DNA of 64,000 nucleotides. Origin: Gemmata massiliana (lineage in GTDB: Bacteria; Planctomycetota; Planctomycetia; Gemmatales; Gemmataceae). Location: positions 682,001 through 746,000 of the forward strand of contig NZ_LR593886.1 in assembly GCF_901538265.1 (NCBI RefSeq). Reading direction: 5' to 3'. The notes under the pieces were generated by a model. The model saw only the letters and a list, made by a program, of their open reading frames with translations. It was not told where the DNA came from and searched no databases. Below are positions 8,401-15,442 of the stretch, piece by piece. Positions within the stretch are counted from its first letter, which is position 1. The number at the start of each line of letters is the position of its first letter. The position numbers were made by a program, and so were the translations under genes.

Positions 8401-8790
8401 GTCCACCTCGGACTTCAACTGCACGATGAGTTCGGGCGTGGAGGGGTTCCGCTTGGGTATGTGGAACACGGTCGCGAGGAACTCGGGGTAGGCCGCGAGC
8501 GTGTCCGCGAAGAACTGCGACGTGGCGAGCAATTGGAGCGTAGCGTCGAGTTCGCGCGCGCGCGATTCGAGTAGTGCGGGGAGGTGCGCCCGGGCTTCCG
8601 GCCGCGCGAACAGGCGCTCCAGGTTGTTGAGCGCCATGTCGGGGTCGGCGGTTCGCGGGAGCAACCGGCCGAGCGGTGCGAACACCTCGGCCGCGGACGT
8701 GCCGAGGTGCGCGGTGAGCGCGGTGAGGTTCCGGCGCCCGCGGTCCGCGTCGCGCACGGTCTTCAGGATGTTGTCTTCGAGAGAGGCCAT
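5467..8790 (-). CDS. glnE: Bifunctional glutamine synthetase adenylyltransferase/deadenylyltransferase
   Basis: Controls glutamine synthetase by adding or removing AMP in response to PII. Both nucleotidyltransferase domains are present. The N-terminal one has GKLGGDELNYSSDIDLMFVY (about residues 213-234) and the C-terminal one GKLGGREISYHSDLDLLLVY (about 830-850). Each is followed by its helical domain. At 1107 residues it is longer than E. coli GlnE (about 946). Much of the excess lies in two low-complexity segments, about residues 463-516 and 787-826, that do not look like GlnE sequence (see findings). The ATG at 8790 has only a weak ribosome site. A 15 bp perfect palindrome lies just upstream at 8813-8848. 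Confidence 0.95.
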   Translation of the reverse strand: MASLEDNILKTVRDADRGRRNLTALTAHLGTSAAEVFAPLGRLLPRTADPDMALNNLERLFARPEARAHLPALLESRARELDATLQLLATSQFFADTLAAYPEFLATVFHIPKRNPSTPELIVQLKSEVDAAGDDAGALRALRRFRDRHTLRIGIGDVIRDRPLEEITRELSRLADTSIEVALQQALRTVSTRFGSPTVPTGQPARITALAFGKLGGDELNYSSDIDLMFVYDFDGETNRRSGVSNAEFFGRVVSEVVRLLSSHTDRGFAYRVDLRLRPEGNRGPLARSLASTLSYYDTMGRTWERQALIKLRHVGGDPALARDFLSAVEPFVYRKYFSFSEINEVKALKRQMEAKAQRAQTSETDFPRDVKTGRGGIRDIEYTVQFLQLLNGGDLPAVRQRNTLLALEALEIAGCLSSQETYILADAYRFLRKTEHRLQLLFDLQTHKLPAEGDELRKLARRMGYTVAPGGERGARNEEEPPPIPESGELGPESGTSNSVLRAPNPALSAQRRSPLDESDPPPLDTRDLLVDPLDRFLKDLQDKTSIDRTILNHLLHQSFQGEDGRSEPEADLILDPDPDAETVRAVLGRYPFRDVPKAFANLSALARESVPFLSARRCRHFLASIAPPLLRAVAASPDPDAALTDLERVSASLGAKAVLWELFSISPPSLKLYVELCAGSPYLSGLLINNPGMVDELLDSLVLNQPRTADELRAELTELLRGATDPDPILHSFQDKEFLRIGVGDLLGKADVRVTTAALSDMADTILNQVVELIEPSVRAKFGDPMIENPAPTPLPLGAGLNTAAREAQPTGSVHEEARVDGSCPYVLLGLGKLGGREISYHSDLDLLLVYAADGTTSRGEANRLYFTELAQRVIKTTSRMGPMGRLYEVDMRLRPTGKSGSLVLPLSEFRRYFAGSTCQLWERQALARARVVRGESRFADVVTAAIRGAMLGAAWHPDVVDEVRAMRQKLEATASQWSLKRGPGGLTDVEFAVQLLQLKYGREHPDVLKPNIWDALDALAAAGVLPASEAMTLRDGYSFLRLVEARLRIVTDRPLTEIPGADDDRAKLAHRLGFATPADFLAAFRRATAGIRAAYSTVTARERS
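6318..6430 (-). repeat. Second in-frame insertion in glnE
   Basis: Encodes about residues 787-826, including NPAPTPLPLGAGLNTAARE, directly before the second GKLGG domain. In other GlnE proteins this linker is a few residues long. The DNA word ccccaaggggagaggggttggg looks like non-coding repeat material read in frame. Boundaries are approximate. Confidence 0.55.
7230..7400 (-). repeat. First in-frame insertion in glnE
   Basis: Encodes about residues 463-516, rich in Pro, Glu, Ser and Arg (EEEPPPIPESGELGPES). It sits between the LARRMGYT segment and FLKDLQDKT, which are nearly adjacent in typical GlnE. The DNA has the same GGAACGAAGAG and TTCCGTACTCCGCGC word style as the intergenic repeat at 2963-3033. 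Boundaries are approximate. Confidence 0.6.
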
Positions 8791-8812
8791 GCGGAAATGA
8801 TAGTCAATGGGG

Positions 8813-8848
8813 CAATTAGTTCGCGTCCCGGAAGACGCGAACTAATTG
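8813..8848. repeat. Perfect 15 bp palindrome upstream of glnE
   Basis: Arms 8813-8827 and 8834-8848 match perfectly around loop CCGGAA. It lies 22 bases before the glnE start codon and 64 after the stop of the preceding minus-strand gene. No U-tract follows. It could be the terminator of that gene, or a leader structure or operator for glnE. Confidence 0.75.
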
Positions 8849-8912
8849 CGAATCCCCGCTCGTTGAACCACTCTGTGCCCCGGTGAAAGAGCAGGGGCAT
8901 GGTCCCGGTAGG

Positions 8913-9911
8913 TTAGCGGCGCGAGAATAGACGGTACGGCCGGTCGAGATAGCGGACGCGCGACGGCGGGGACTGCGACACGGGCGCGCCGGGTTCACCG
9001 GGAACGTGCCCGACGACGGTGGGCACCGGGGGCTGCTGAGTGCCGGTCGGGATCGGATTGACCACGAGTGCGCCGCCTGCGCCGGGCCAGGCCGCTGGGG
9101 GCTTTGGCCGATCGCTCCCGCGGAGGGCCATCCCTGGGATCGGGGTCCATAATTGCGGTTCACCCCAACCCCGCCCGGCGAGCGGCGGGTGCCGGTCGAT
9201 GTAGGGGTTCCGCGACCGGTCGTAGAACAGATCCTGCGCGTAAGTCGCTTTGGGGCGCGCGGTCTTCGCGTCGACCAGCCCCGCGTGGACCAGAGCCTCC
9301 ACCACGATCTGCACGCAGACGTACTTGTGACCCGGGCCGACCGGCTTGCCCACGAACCGCGTCACGATCGGGTTGCGCGCGCGGAACAGCGTGAGTTGCG
9401 AAGCAAAGCTCGGTAGATTGTACTTCCCGCCTTCGGCCGCCATCGCGAACTCGGTCAGCCGGCGGTCCTGTTCCGGCGTCAGCGGCGTCTCACGCGGCCG
9501 CACCCAGATGTGGCCCGCGTACAAGTTCATGCAGTAGTCCAGTGGCGTGACCCGCGTGTAGGGCGTGAAACTGAACCCCGATTCGAGCACCCCGAGCTGG
9601 CCGTCCGACATCGTGACGACCAGTGCGCAGTGGCCCGGCTTTCCGCTGCGGGCGAAAACGTACAGGACGTTGAACAGTGGGTCGGGATCACTGAGGAGGA
9701 GAATGTCGCCCGCTTTTGGGGCGTATTTGACCGCGGTCCCACGCGGTACCGGGTTGAGATCGACCGCGGGGCAATAGAGGTACCCGGACGGCGCTTCGGC
9801 CGGGACGTAGACGGGCGGGTAGGCTTTCGGCCCGAGCGGTTCGGCCCTGGCCCCGCCGAAAACGTCGACACCCGGAGTGAGAGCCAGAGTAAGAACGAGC
9901 GTGGGGACCAT
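8913..9911 (-). CDS. Secreted permuted papain-like (YiiX/NlpC-P60 type) protein
   Basis: 332 residues with an N-terminal hydrophobic signal segment (residues 1-22). The order of catalytic elements fits the circularly permuted NlpC/P60 fold. An early His lies in KPGHCALVV (H94), after AGDILLL, and a later Cys in HKYVCVQIVVEAL (C199). Such enzymes cleave amide or ester bonds, often in cell-wall peptides or lipids; the substrate here is unknown. The C-terminal 80 residues are Pro-rich and probably disordered. It reads in the same direction as glnE but is separated by the palindrome at 8813-8848. Confidence 0.65.
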   Translation of the reverse strand: MVPTLVLTLALTPGVDVFGGARAEPLGPKAYPPVYVPAEAPSGYLYCPAVDLNPVPRGTAVKYAPKAGDILLLSDPDPLFNVLYVFARSGKPGHCALVVTMSDGQLGVLESGFSFTPYTRVTPLDYCMNLYAGHIWVRPRETPLTPEQDRRLTEFAMAAEGGKYNLPSFASQLTLFRARNPIVTRFVGKPVGPGHKYVCVQIVVEALVHAGLVDAKTARPKATYAQDLFYDRSRNPYIDRHPPLAGRGWGEPQLWTPIPGMALRGSDRPKPPAAWPGAGGALVVNPIPTGTQQPPVPTVVGHVPGEPGAPVSQSPPSRVRYLDRPYRLFSRR

Positions 9912-10234
9912 CGATCTACTCCAAACGTTCCGTTGAGCGGCTCCGGCTTCGAGTCACCTATCAGCATTGCACTTACACACCCTGTGGTAAACCACTACCC
10001 CTTGTCAGCAAACTCCCGACTAGAGGCCCCCGCCTGCCCGCTCCGAAAAATCGTCACTACGCACCGCATCGCCGCCGTTTCCGCACTCTAACAGTCGAGG
10101 GCCGGCTTCGTTACAAGCGGCCGGACCATCAAACTCGATCCATCGGTAACCGGTAAAAAAGTCGTGTATCAAAACGTCGCTGACCGGCGGATAACAGGTA
10201 GAGGACCAGCGATGGTCTCCACGCAGGGAGGGGT
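9912..10234. other. Divergent intergenic region
   Basis: 323 bases between the divergent papain-like and sigma-factor genes. It must hold both promoters. I see no gene and no strong hairpin. A small palindromic word (CGGTAACCG) lies near 10148, and the sigma gene's GGGAGGGG ribosome site closes the region. Confidence 0.6.
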
Positions 10235-11569
10235 ATGGAAGCCATTACGACCACCAGTGTCGCCCACAAGGTTCGCCGGACTGTCCTCCTTCAAGACGGT
10301 ACCGGGCTAACGGACGGGCGACTCCTCGACTCCTTCATCGAACACCAAGACGGCGACGCCTTCGCCACTCTGGTTCGGCGCCACGGGCCGATGGTGTGGG
10401 GCGTCTGCCGCCGACTCCTCGACCAGCATGACGCCGAAGATGCGTTCCAGGCGACGTTTCTCGTCCTCGTTCGCAAGGCCGCGTCCGTCGTGCCGCGGGA
10501 GTGCGTTGGTAACTGGCTCTACGGGGTCGCTCGTCAGACTGCGCTACAAGGGCGGCGGACATCTGCACGACGAAAAGGACGAGAGACACGGGAGGCTGAC
10601 GTGGCGGAATTGCCCGTGCGGGAAGATGCCGACCGGTGCGATCTACACCTGTTGCTCGACCAGGAGTTGAGCCGCTTGCCCGACCGGTATCGCACCGTCG
10701 TCGTGATGTGCGACTTGGAAGGGAACACCCGCAAGGAAACGGCGCGGCAACTCGGTGTACCGGAGGGATCGGTGGCGGGTTGGCTGGCGAGGGGACGGGC
10801 GACGCTGGCGAAGCGGCTCGCCCGACAGGGCGTTTCACTGCCTGCTGGGATTTTGGCGACGGCGCTGGGGCAAGCGGCGGTGGGACGTGTGCCGCCCTCA
10901 GTGGTGAGTTCCACGATTGGAGCCGCACGCATTTATACGACTGGGCAAGTAACTGCGGAATTGATTTCGATGAGGGTCATTGCTCTCACGGAAGGAGTGC
11001 TGAAAGCCATGACGGTGTCCAAACTCAAGCTCGTGACGGCGGTGTTGTTCGCTGCGGTCTGCTTCGTTGGCGGTGTCGCGGCGGCTCTACCCCCAGCGGT
11101 GGGCCAACCACCGACCGCCGAGAAGAAGGTCGAGACCGCCAAGTCACCAGCGGGTGAAACTCCGCAAAGCAAGACGGACCAGGAAAAGCTCCAAGGTCGT
11201 TGGACCGTCGTGTCGCTCGAGTTGGGTGGTCGGGTTCTCACTCCGGACGAATTGAGTAAAGAGAATGTTGATGACGTGATTTTCGAGGGGGATCGCGTCA
11301 AGCCAACGAGAGCCGATCCCGAAAACTCCCTGTGGCACGGTAAGTACAAGTTGGACGCCCGGCGCGATCCAAAGCAGATCACCGTCTACGACGAAGAACC
11401 CGACAATACGGTGATGACCTTCCGGGGCATTTACACTCTGGACGGCGACACGCTGAAGTGGTGCATGAACCCTGACGGTACCGACGTATGCAGGCCAGAG
11501 GAGTTCAAGACGAAGAAAGGATCGCCGCTCTGCATCTTCACGCTCAAGAGGGTGCCGGCAACGAAGTAG
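10235..11569 (+). CDS. ECF RNA polymerase sigma factor fused to a membrane helix and TIGR03067 domain
   Basis: 444 residues. Sigma-70 region 2 spans about 36-105 (DAFATLVRRHGPMVWGVCRR, DAEDAFQATFLVLV). Region 4 spans about 140-195 (LSRLPDRYRTVVVMCDLEG, then the helix-turn-helix RKETARQLGVPEGSVAGWLA). A transmembrane helix follows at about 264-284. The C-terminal domain at 316-442 (KLQGRWTVVSLELGG to CIFTLKRV) is a TIGR03067-type domain, presumably outside the membrane. The layout suggests a sigma factor tied to the membrane by its own sensor. No separate anti-sigma gene lies beside it. GGGAGGGG directly precedes the ATG. Confidence 0.9.
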   Translation: MEAITTTSVAHKVRRTVLLQDGTGLTDGRLLDSFIEHQDGDAFATLVRRHGPMVWGVCRRLLDQHDAEDAFQATFLVLVRKAASVVPRECVGNWLYGVARQTALQGRRTSARRKGRETREADVAELPVREDADRCDLHLLLDQELSRLPDRYRTVVVMCDLEGNTRKETARQLGVPEGSVAGWLARGRATLAKRLARQGVSLPAGILATALGQAAVGRVPPSVVSSTIGAARIYTTGQVTAELISMRVIALTEGVLKAMTVSKLKLVTAVLFAAVCFVGGVAAALPPAVGQPPTAEKKVETAKSPAGETPQSKTDQEKLQGRWTVVSLELGGRVLTPDELSKENVDDVIFEGDRVKPTRADPENSLWHGKYKLDARRDPKQITVYDEEPDNTVMTFRGIYTLDGDTLKWCMNPDGTDVCRPEEFKTKKGSPLCIFTLKRVPATK

Positions 11570-11590
11570 TTCGGCTCTCTCCGAGCCGAA
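11570..11590. terminator. Hairpin after the sigma factor gene
   Basis: A perfect 8 bp stem (TTCGGCTC/GAGCCGAA, 5 nt loop) starts at the base after the TAG stop. It also sits 13 bases beyond the stop of the convergent vWA gene, so it may serve both. Confidence 0.6.
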
Positions 11591-11603
11591 CTCCGAGTTC
11601 ATC

Positions 11604-13160
11604 TCACGGCTTGCTCATCCCCACGAAGCTGCCGTCGTTGTCGCGGGCCAAAGCCCAGAGGAACGCGCCGACTTCGACGCTCTCGAAGTAGAACCCGACC
11701 GCGTTGATGCGGACCTTCGGTTGGCCCACAGCCGGGCGGTTCCACGAGCGGTCGAGCGTATCACGCACGTGCTTGCCCAGGATCGTTCCTTGCTCCGTTT
11801 CCGAGAGCGGCGGGTTCGCCCGTTCTTGGGCTGGGGTCAGTCCGGGGCCGCTCGTCGGGAGGCCGTCGGAAAACAGGTAGATCGTGTCGAGTCCGTTGGG
11901 GCGCAGGGCAAACGCTTTCTCGAACGCCGCGAACACGTTCGTGTCGTCCACAGGTTTCACCTTGAGGAGTGCCGTCCGTGCGTCCTCGACCGACCTCTCG
12001 CCCGCGAACGTCCGCCACTCTCCGCTGTCGAACAACCACCGGGCCGAACTCGAAAACACGATCACCTGGTACTGCTCCAGCGTGGGGATGCTCCGCATCA
12101 CCTTGCACACGGTTTCGATCACCAGGGGCCACTTGGTGCTGTCGAGCGTCTGGAGGTCGCGCTTGCCCATGCTCCCGGACATGTCCACGAGGAACACGAC
12201 CCGTTTGCCGGTCATCGCGACCCCGGCGAACCGCGACTCGGAGTCCTTCTGGAATTTGTTGTACTTGTCGGCCAGTTTCGCCTTGTCGCCCTGAAGATCG
12301 ATGATGGTGACGTTCGCATCGTCGACCTTCCTGGTGAGGTCTTTGATCTGCGCGCGGGCGGTACCCAGTTCTTCGCCGGCCTTCGCCATGCCCGCTTTCG
12401 CCGCGGCCAATTCCTCGGCCATTCCCTTCGCCGCGGCCCGCGCTTCGTCGAGTTTCGCGTCGAGTGCCTTTTGTGTCGCACGGAGCCGGGCTTCGAGGTC
12501 CGTCAGTTCCTTTTGTGCGGTGCTCACGCGGGCTTCCATTGCGAGGCGCTCGTCGTCCTTCGTGCGCACGAGCCGCTGGAGCCCGTCCACTTGCGCCGCT
12601 GTCGAGGCATCCTTCTTCGTCAGTGTTTCGATGTCCCTTTGTCGCTTCTTGAGCAACAGGTCCGCGTCGGTCATCTCCGCGCGCGCGGTCGCGAGTTCCT
12701 TGGCGGTCGCGCCGGCTTTCTTCTCAATTGCAGCGAGGTCCAGTTGGGTCGCGTCGAGTCGCTCCTGGGCCGCTTTCGCTTCGTCGCGTGCAACGGCGAG
12801 TTTGCGCCCGGTTTCGTCCTTCTCGGTGCGAGCCAGTTTGAGTTGATCCGCGAGTTGCTTCGCTTCGTCCACCAACTTGAGGCGCACGCCTTCGAGTTCG
12901 GTCAGCGCTGCAGCAAGTTTTCCGCGTTCGGCCTGTTCGGACGTGAGCTTCAGTTTGGTCGAATCGAGCGCGGCCAGCGCCGCGGCGAGCTTCTTGTCGG
13001 TGTTTTCCAGGTCCAGGAGCGCGGTGCGGTTCGCCTTCGCGCTCTCGGTGGCCATCCGGCTGTTGAGGAGGAACAGGAGCGTGACGCAGCCGAGGGCGCA
13101 GCAGAACACGTCCAGCATCCACATGCTGACCAGGGTCGGCTGCTTGTGGCGAACGCGCAT
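11604..13160 (-). CDS. Membrane-anchored coiled-coil protein with C-terminal von Willebrand A domain
   Basis: 518 residues. A single membrane helix lies near the N-terminus (SMWMLDVFCCALGCVTLLFL, residues 12-31), with an Asp at position 17 inside it. A long coiled coil follows at about residues 35-305. A vWA domain begins at VVFLVDMSGSMG with an intact MIDAS (D326, S328, S330). An Asp in the single helix next to an ExbB/TolQ partner recalls the ExbD/TolR/MotB arrangement, though no OmpA-like domain is present. It is the last gene of a three-gene operon, 14 bases after the Hsp70-fold gene. Function is inferred only from context. Confidence 0.8.
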   Translation of the reverse strand: MRVRHKQPTLVSMWMLDVFCCALGCVTLLFLLNSRMATESAKANRTALLDLENTDKKLAAALAALDSTKLKLTSEQAERGKLAAALTELEGVRLKLVDEAKQLADQLKLARTEKDETGRKLAVARDEAKAAQERLDATQLDLAAIEKKAGATAKELATARAEMTDADLLLKKRQRDIETLTKKDASTAAQVDGLQRLVRTKDDERLAMEARVSTAQKELTDLEARLRATQKALDAKLDEARAAAKGMAEELAAAKAGMAKAGEELGTARAQIKDLTRKVDDANVTIIDLQGDKAKLADKYNKFQKDSESRFAGVAMTGKRVVFLVDMSGSMGKRDLQTLDSTKWPLVIETVCKVMRSIPTLEQYQVIVFSSSARWLFDSGEWRTFAGERSVEDARTALLKVKPVDDTNVFAAFEKAFALRPNGLDTIYLFSDGLPTSGPGLTPAQERANPPLSETEQGTILGKHVRDTLDRSWNRPAVGQPKVRINAVGFYFESVEVGAFLWALARDNDGSFVGMSKP

Positions 13161-13174
13161 AGCTCCTCCGGGTG

Positions 13175-14422
13175 TCAGCCGCCGGTCCGCGGGGCGGCGG
13201 GCTTCTTCGCGGCTTCGGTGAACGCGGTCGAATCCTTCGGCAGCGGGATCACGCTATCCAGGTGCGCGCGAGGCAAGTTCTCGGCGAGCCAGCGCGGAAC
13301 GAGTGCTGCAGTCGCGGTCGCAATCGCGTTCGGAGGTAGGATCTCGACCGCGGTCCCCTCCTGCGTGTTCGCGTGGACCGCACGCACGAACCCCGGGAGC
13401 CGGGCCGCTGCGTCCGTCAGCCACACCGCGCGAGGGGGTTCGGCCAGTCCGATACCGGAGACGAAATCGCGGACCGAATCCCCGGTCAGCCGCGCGAGTG
13501 TACTGCAATGCGCTTCGACCTCTTCCGGCTGTTGCAGCACGTCCTGGAACCAGTGGGCCGTGCGCACGGTGAGACTCATGCGCTGCCCGGCGCGGGCGCG
13601 ATCGAGGGCCTCGTCGAGTTGCTCGAAGAGCGCCTGTTCCGCGTCGGCGGAATCGCGCGGGTCGCGCCGACACAGACGAACGCACCGGTCCGAGATCCCG
13701 TCCAGGAGCCGGTCCTTCCACGCCTTGACCGATAACCGCGGCCACACCGCCGAGCCGACCAAGCGCACGAGATCGCGTTCAACAGAGACGAGCGCCGCGG
13801 AGCAGGCGAACTCGTCCGCGTCGAGCACGATGACCGCACCGGGACCGCCGGACGCGGGCCGGAGCGGGACCACCCAGTCCGCGCTCGTGGCTTGAGGCGC
13901 GGCCGGTTTCCCGGTCAAAAGTGTACCGGCTCGGTCCGCGGCCAGGGCCAGTGCCCCCACCGCAGTACCCTTCAACGGGAATTTAACGCGCGCGGCTGTT
14001 GCCCCCACGCGCGCGACCTGTGCGGGGCCGAGGTATACGGGAAGCGAGAGCACCACCGCTTCGGACTCGTGTGCGACGGGACCGCGCATCCGCTCGAAGA
14101 CAATGCCGAGCGCGGATTCCGCGTTCAGCGTGTGCCGACCGAGCTTCCACTCGCGCGTTTGCCCGAGCGCCGGGAGGAAGTTGGAACAAACCGCGTGCGG
14201 CGCCTTGCGGCACAGCGCGACGCCCGTGCGCCCGATTTCGGGAACGCGCCGATCACCGGCAATGAACTGTGCGAGCTCCGCGTCCGGCTCGTCGAAAATG
14301 AGCGTGCGCGGCTTCCCGCCAACGGCTTCCGCCAGAGCGCGGCTCGCGGTGAGGTCGATACCGACCGACCGCGTGCGATCGTGAACCGGAGCTTGCTTAC
14401 GAGACCACAGCATTCGGTACAC
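13175..14422 (-). CDS. Hsp70/actin-fold protein, no substrate-binding domain
   Basis: 415 residues. The N-terminus carries a phosphate-1-like loop, SVGIDLTASRALAEA, which resembles the GIDLGTT motif of Hsp70/actin ATPases but lacks the canonical GTT. The length fits a nucleotide-binding domain alone; DnaK is about 640. Helical and strand segments of the right order follow, but I cannot confirm the second phosphate loop or the adenosine motif by eye. It is the middle gene of an operon, 61 bases after the ExbB-like gene and 14 before the vWA gene. The fold is a moderate-confidence call; ATPase activity is uncertain. Confidence 0.5.
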   Translation of the reverse strand: MYRMLWSRKQAPVHDRTRSVGIDLTASRALAEAVGGKPRTLIFDEPDAELAQFIAGDRRVPEIGRTGVALCRKAPHAVCSNFLPALGQTREWKLGRHTLNAESALGIVFERMRGPVAHESEAVVLSLPVYLGPAQVARVGATAARVKFPLKGTAVGALALAADRAGTLLTGKPAAPQATSADWVVPLRPASGGPGAVIVLDADEFACSAALVSVERDLVRLVGSAVWPRLSVKAWKDRLLDGISDRCVRLCRRDPRDSADAEQALFEQLDEALDRARAGQRMSLTVRTAHWFQDVLQQPEEVEAHCSTLARLTGDSVRDFVSGIGLAEPPRAVWLTDAAARLPGFVRAVHANTQEGTAVEILPPNAIATATAALVPRWLAENLPRAHLDSVIPLPKDSTAFTEAAKKPAAPRTGG

Positions 14423-14483
14423 CGTTGTTGGGGTCGTTATCTGCCGGACCGCCCACCCGTCGGACTGCTACTACCGCAAAAAC

Positions 14484-15374
14484 TCACACGCCCGCGTGTT
14501 CCGCGGCCGGGTCGTAGAGTCGCAGTAACAGGTGCTCTTGGCAGTATTGCTGAGCGTCCGTGACGAGCGTCTCTTCGGCCCGCTGCACCATGTGAACGAA
14601 GTACATCAGCCCCAGGCTCAGCACGAGCGCCACGAGCGTGCAGTCGAACGCGATCTTCAGTTGGTCCTTCGCCTGACGGGTGAACTCCGCGATGTCGGGG
14701 TCGTTCGCGCCGAACGCGCCGCCGAGCCCGCGGACCGTCCCGACGAACCCGATCGCCGGGATCGCCCACGCGAGGTAATGCACTGTGGACATCCCCGTGA
14801 TCAACCGCGACAACTCGACGTCGGCTTGGTTGCGGACCACCTCGGCCACGTCCGTTGCGGACTTACTGATCGCGAACTTGCCCAGCCCGAGCCGGATCAT
14901 GTTGGCGAGTACGAACGGCCGGCCCGCGGTGACTTGTTCCACTTTTCGCGCGAGCGGGCGGGCGTCCTCCGGCAGAATCCGCGCACCCTCTTCGGTGGGT
15001 AGTAACTCCAGCCCGAACGCCCGGCGCTGGCGCAACACTTCGCGGTACCGGCTCTGGAGGATGAGAATTGCCCACACCGCGCAGACGTAACAGAGTACCT
15101 GCTCGAACCCGAGGAGCAGCCGCCCCAGGCGCTCCGGTGTCCACCGGGCCGCGAGTTCGTCGCGCGATTCGGGGCTGCCCATGATCTGCCACAACGGGGT
15201 GATCACCCCGGCGACGATGAGCAGCGCGATCACGAGCAGCAGCCACTCGCGCGCGGGGCGATGGGACGCGGGTATCGACATCAACCGTCCCTCGAACGCG
15301 GAACCGCGCGGCCACCGGACCGCGCGCAATCCCAGAGCGATATTGTCGGTCCCCAACTGTCGGGCCGCAAGCAC
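14484..15374 (-). CDS. MotA/TolQ/ExbB-family proton channel protein
   Basis: 296 residues from a GTG at 15374, or 265 from an ATG at 15281 that has a better ribosome site (GAGGGACGG). Membrane segments lie at about 43-65, 85-108, 200-222 and 243-265. The family motif is clear in AIPAIGFVGTVRGLGGAFG, and the last helix ends in MYFVHMVQRAEE. Such proteins form the ion-conducting ring that powers TonB, Tol-Pal or flagellar stators. The usual small ExbD/TolR partner is absent; the vWA protein two genes downstream may fill that place. It is the first gene of the operon and is divergent from the VCBS-repeat gene. Confidence 0.85.
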   Translation of the reverse strand: MLAARQLGTDNIALGLRAVRWPRGSAFEGRLMSIPASHRPAREWLLLVIALLIVAGVITPLWQIMGSPESRDELAARWTPERLGRLLLGFEQVLCYVCAVWAILILQSRYREVLRQRRAFGLELLPTEEGARILPEDARPLARKVEQVTAGRPFVLANMIRLGLGKFAISKSATDVAEVVRNQADVELSRLITGMSTVHYLAWAIPAIGFVGTVRGLGGAFGANDPDIAEFTRQAKDQLKIAFDCTLVALVLSLGLMYFVHMVQRAEETLVTDAQQYCQEHLLLRLYDPAAEHAGV

Positions 15375-15442
15375 CTGTGTACCGAACGGGCCGACATGTT
15401 AAGCTGAGTGCCCCGTTTTCACCTTACGGAGAACGACCCACC

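Noticed and set aside
11721-13895. A 724-codon plus-strand frame over the vWA and Hsp70-fold genes
   Set aside because: Antisense to two genes with recognised motifs; such long shadows are expected at this GC content.
11604-15374. Zorya-type anti-phage system
   Set aside because: There is an ExbB/MotA-like protein, but no OmpA-domain ZorB, no helicase or nuclease partner and no other defence gene nearby.
15281-15374. Firm choice of start for the ExbB-like gene
   Set aside because: The GTG at 15374 gives the longest frame, but the ATG at 15281 has the better ribosome site. Sequence alone does not settle it, so I kept the longer form and noted the alternative.
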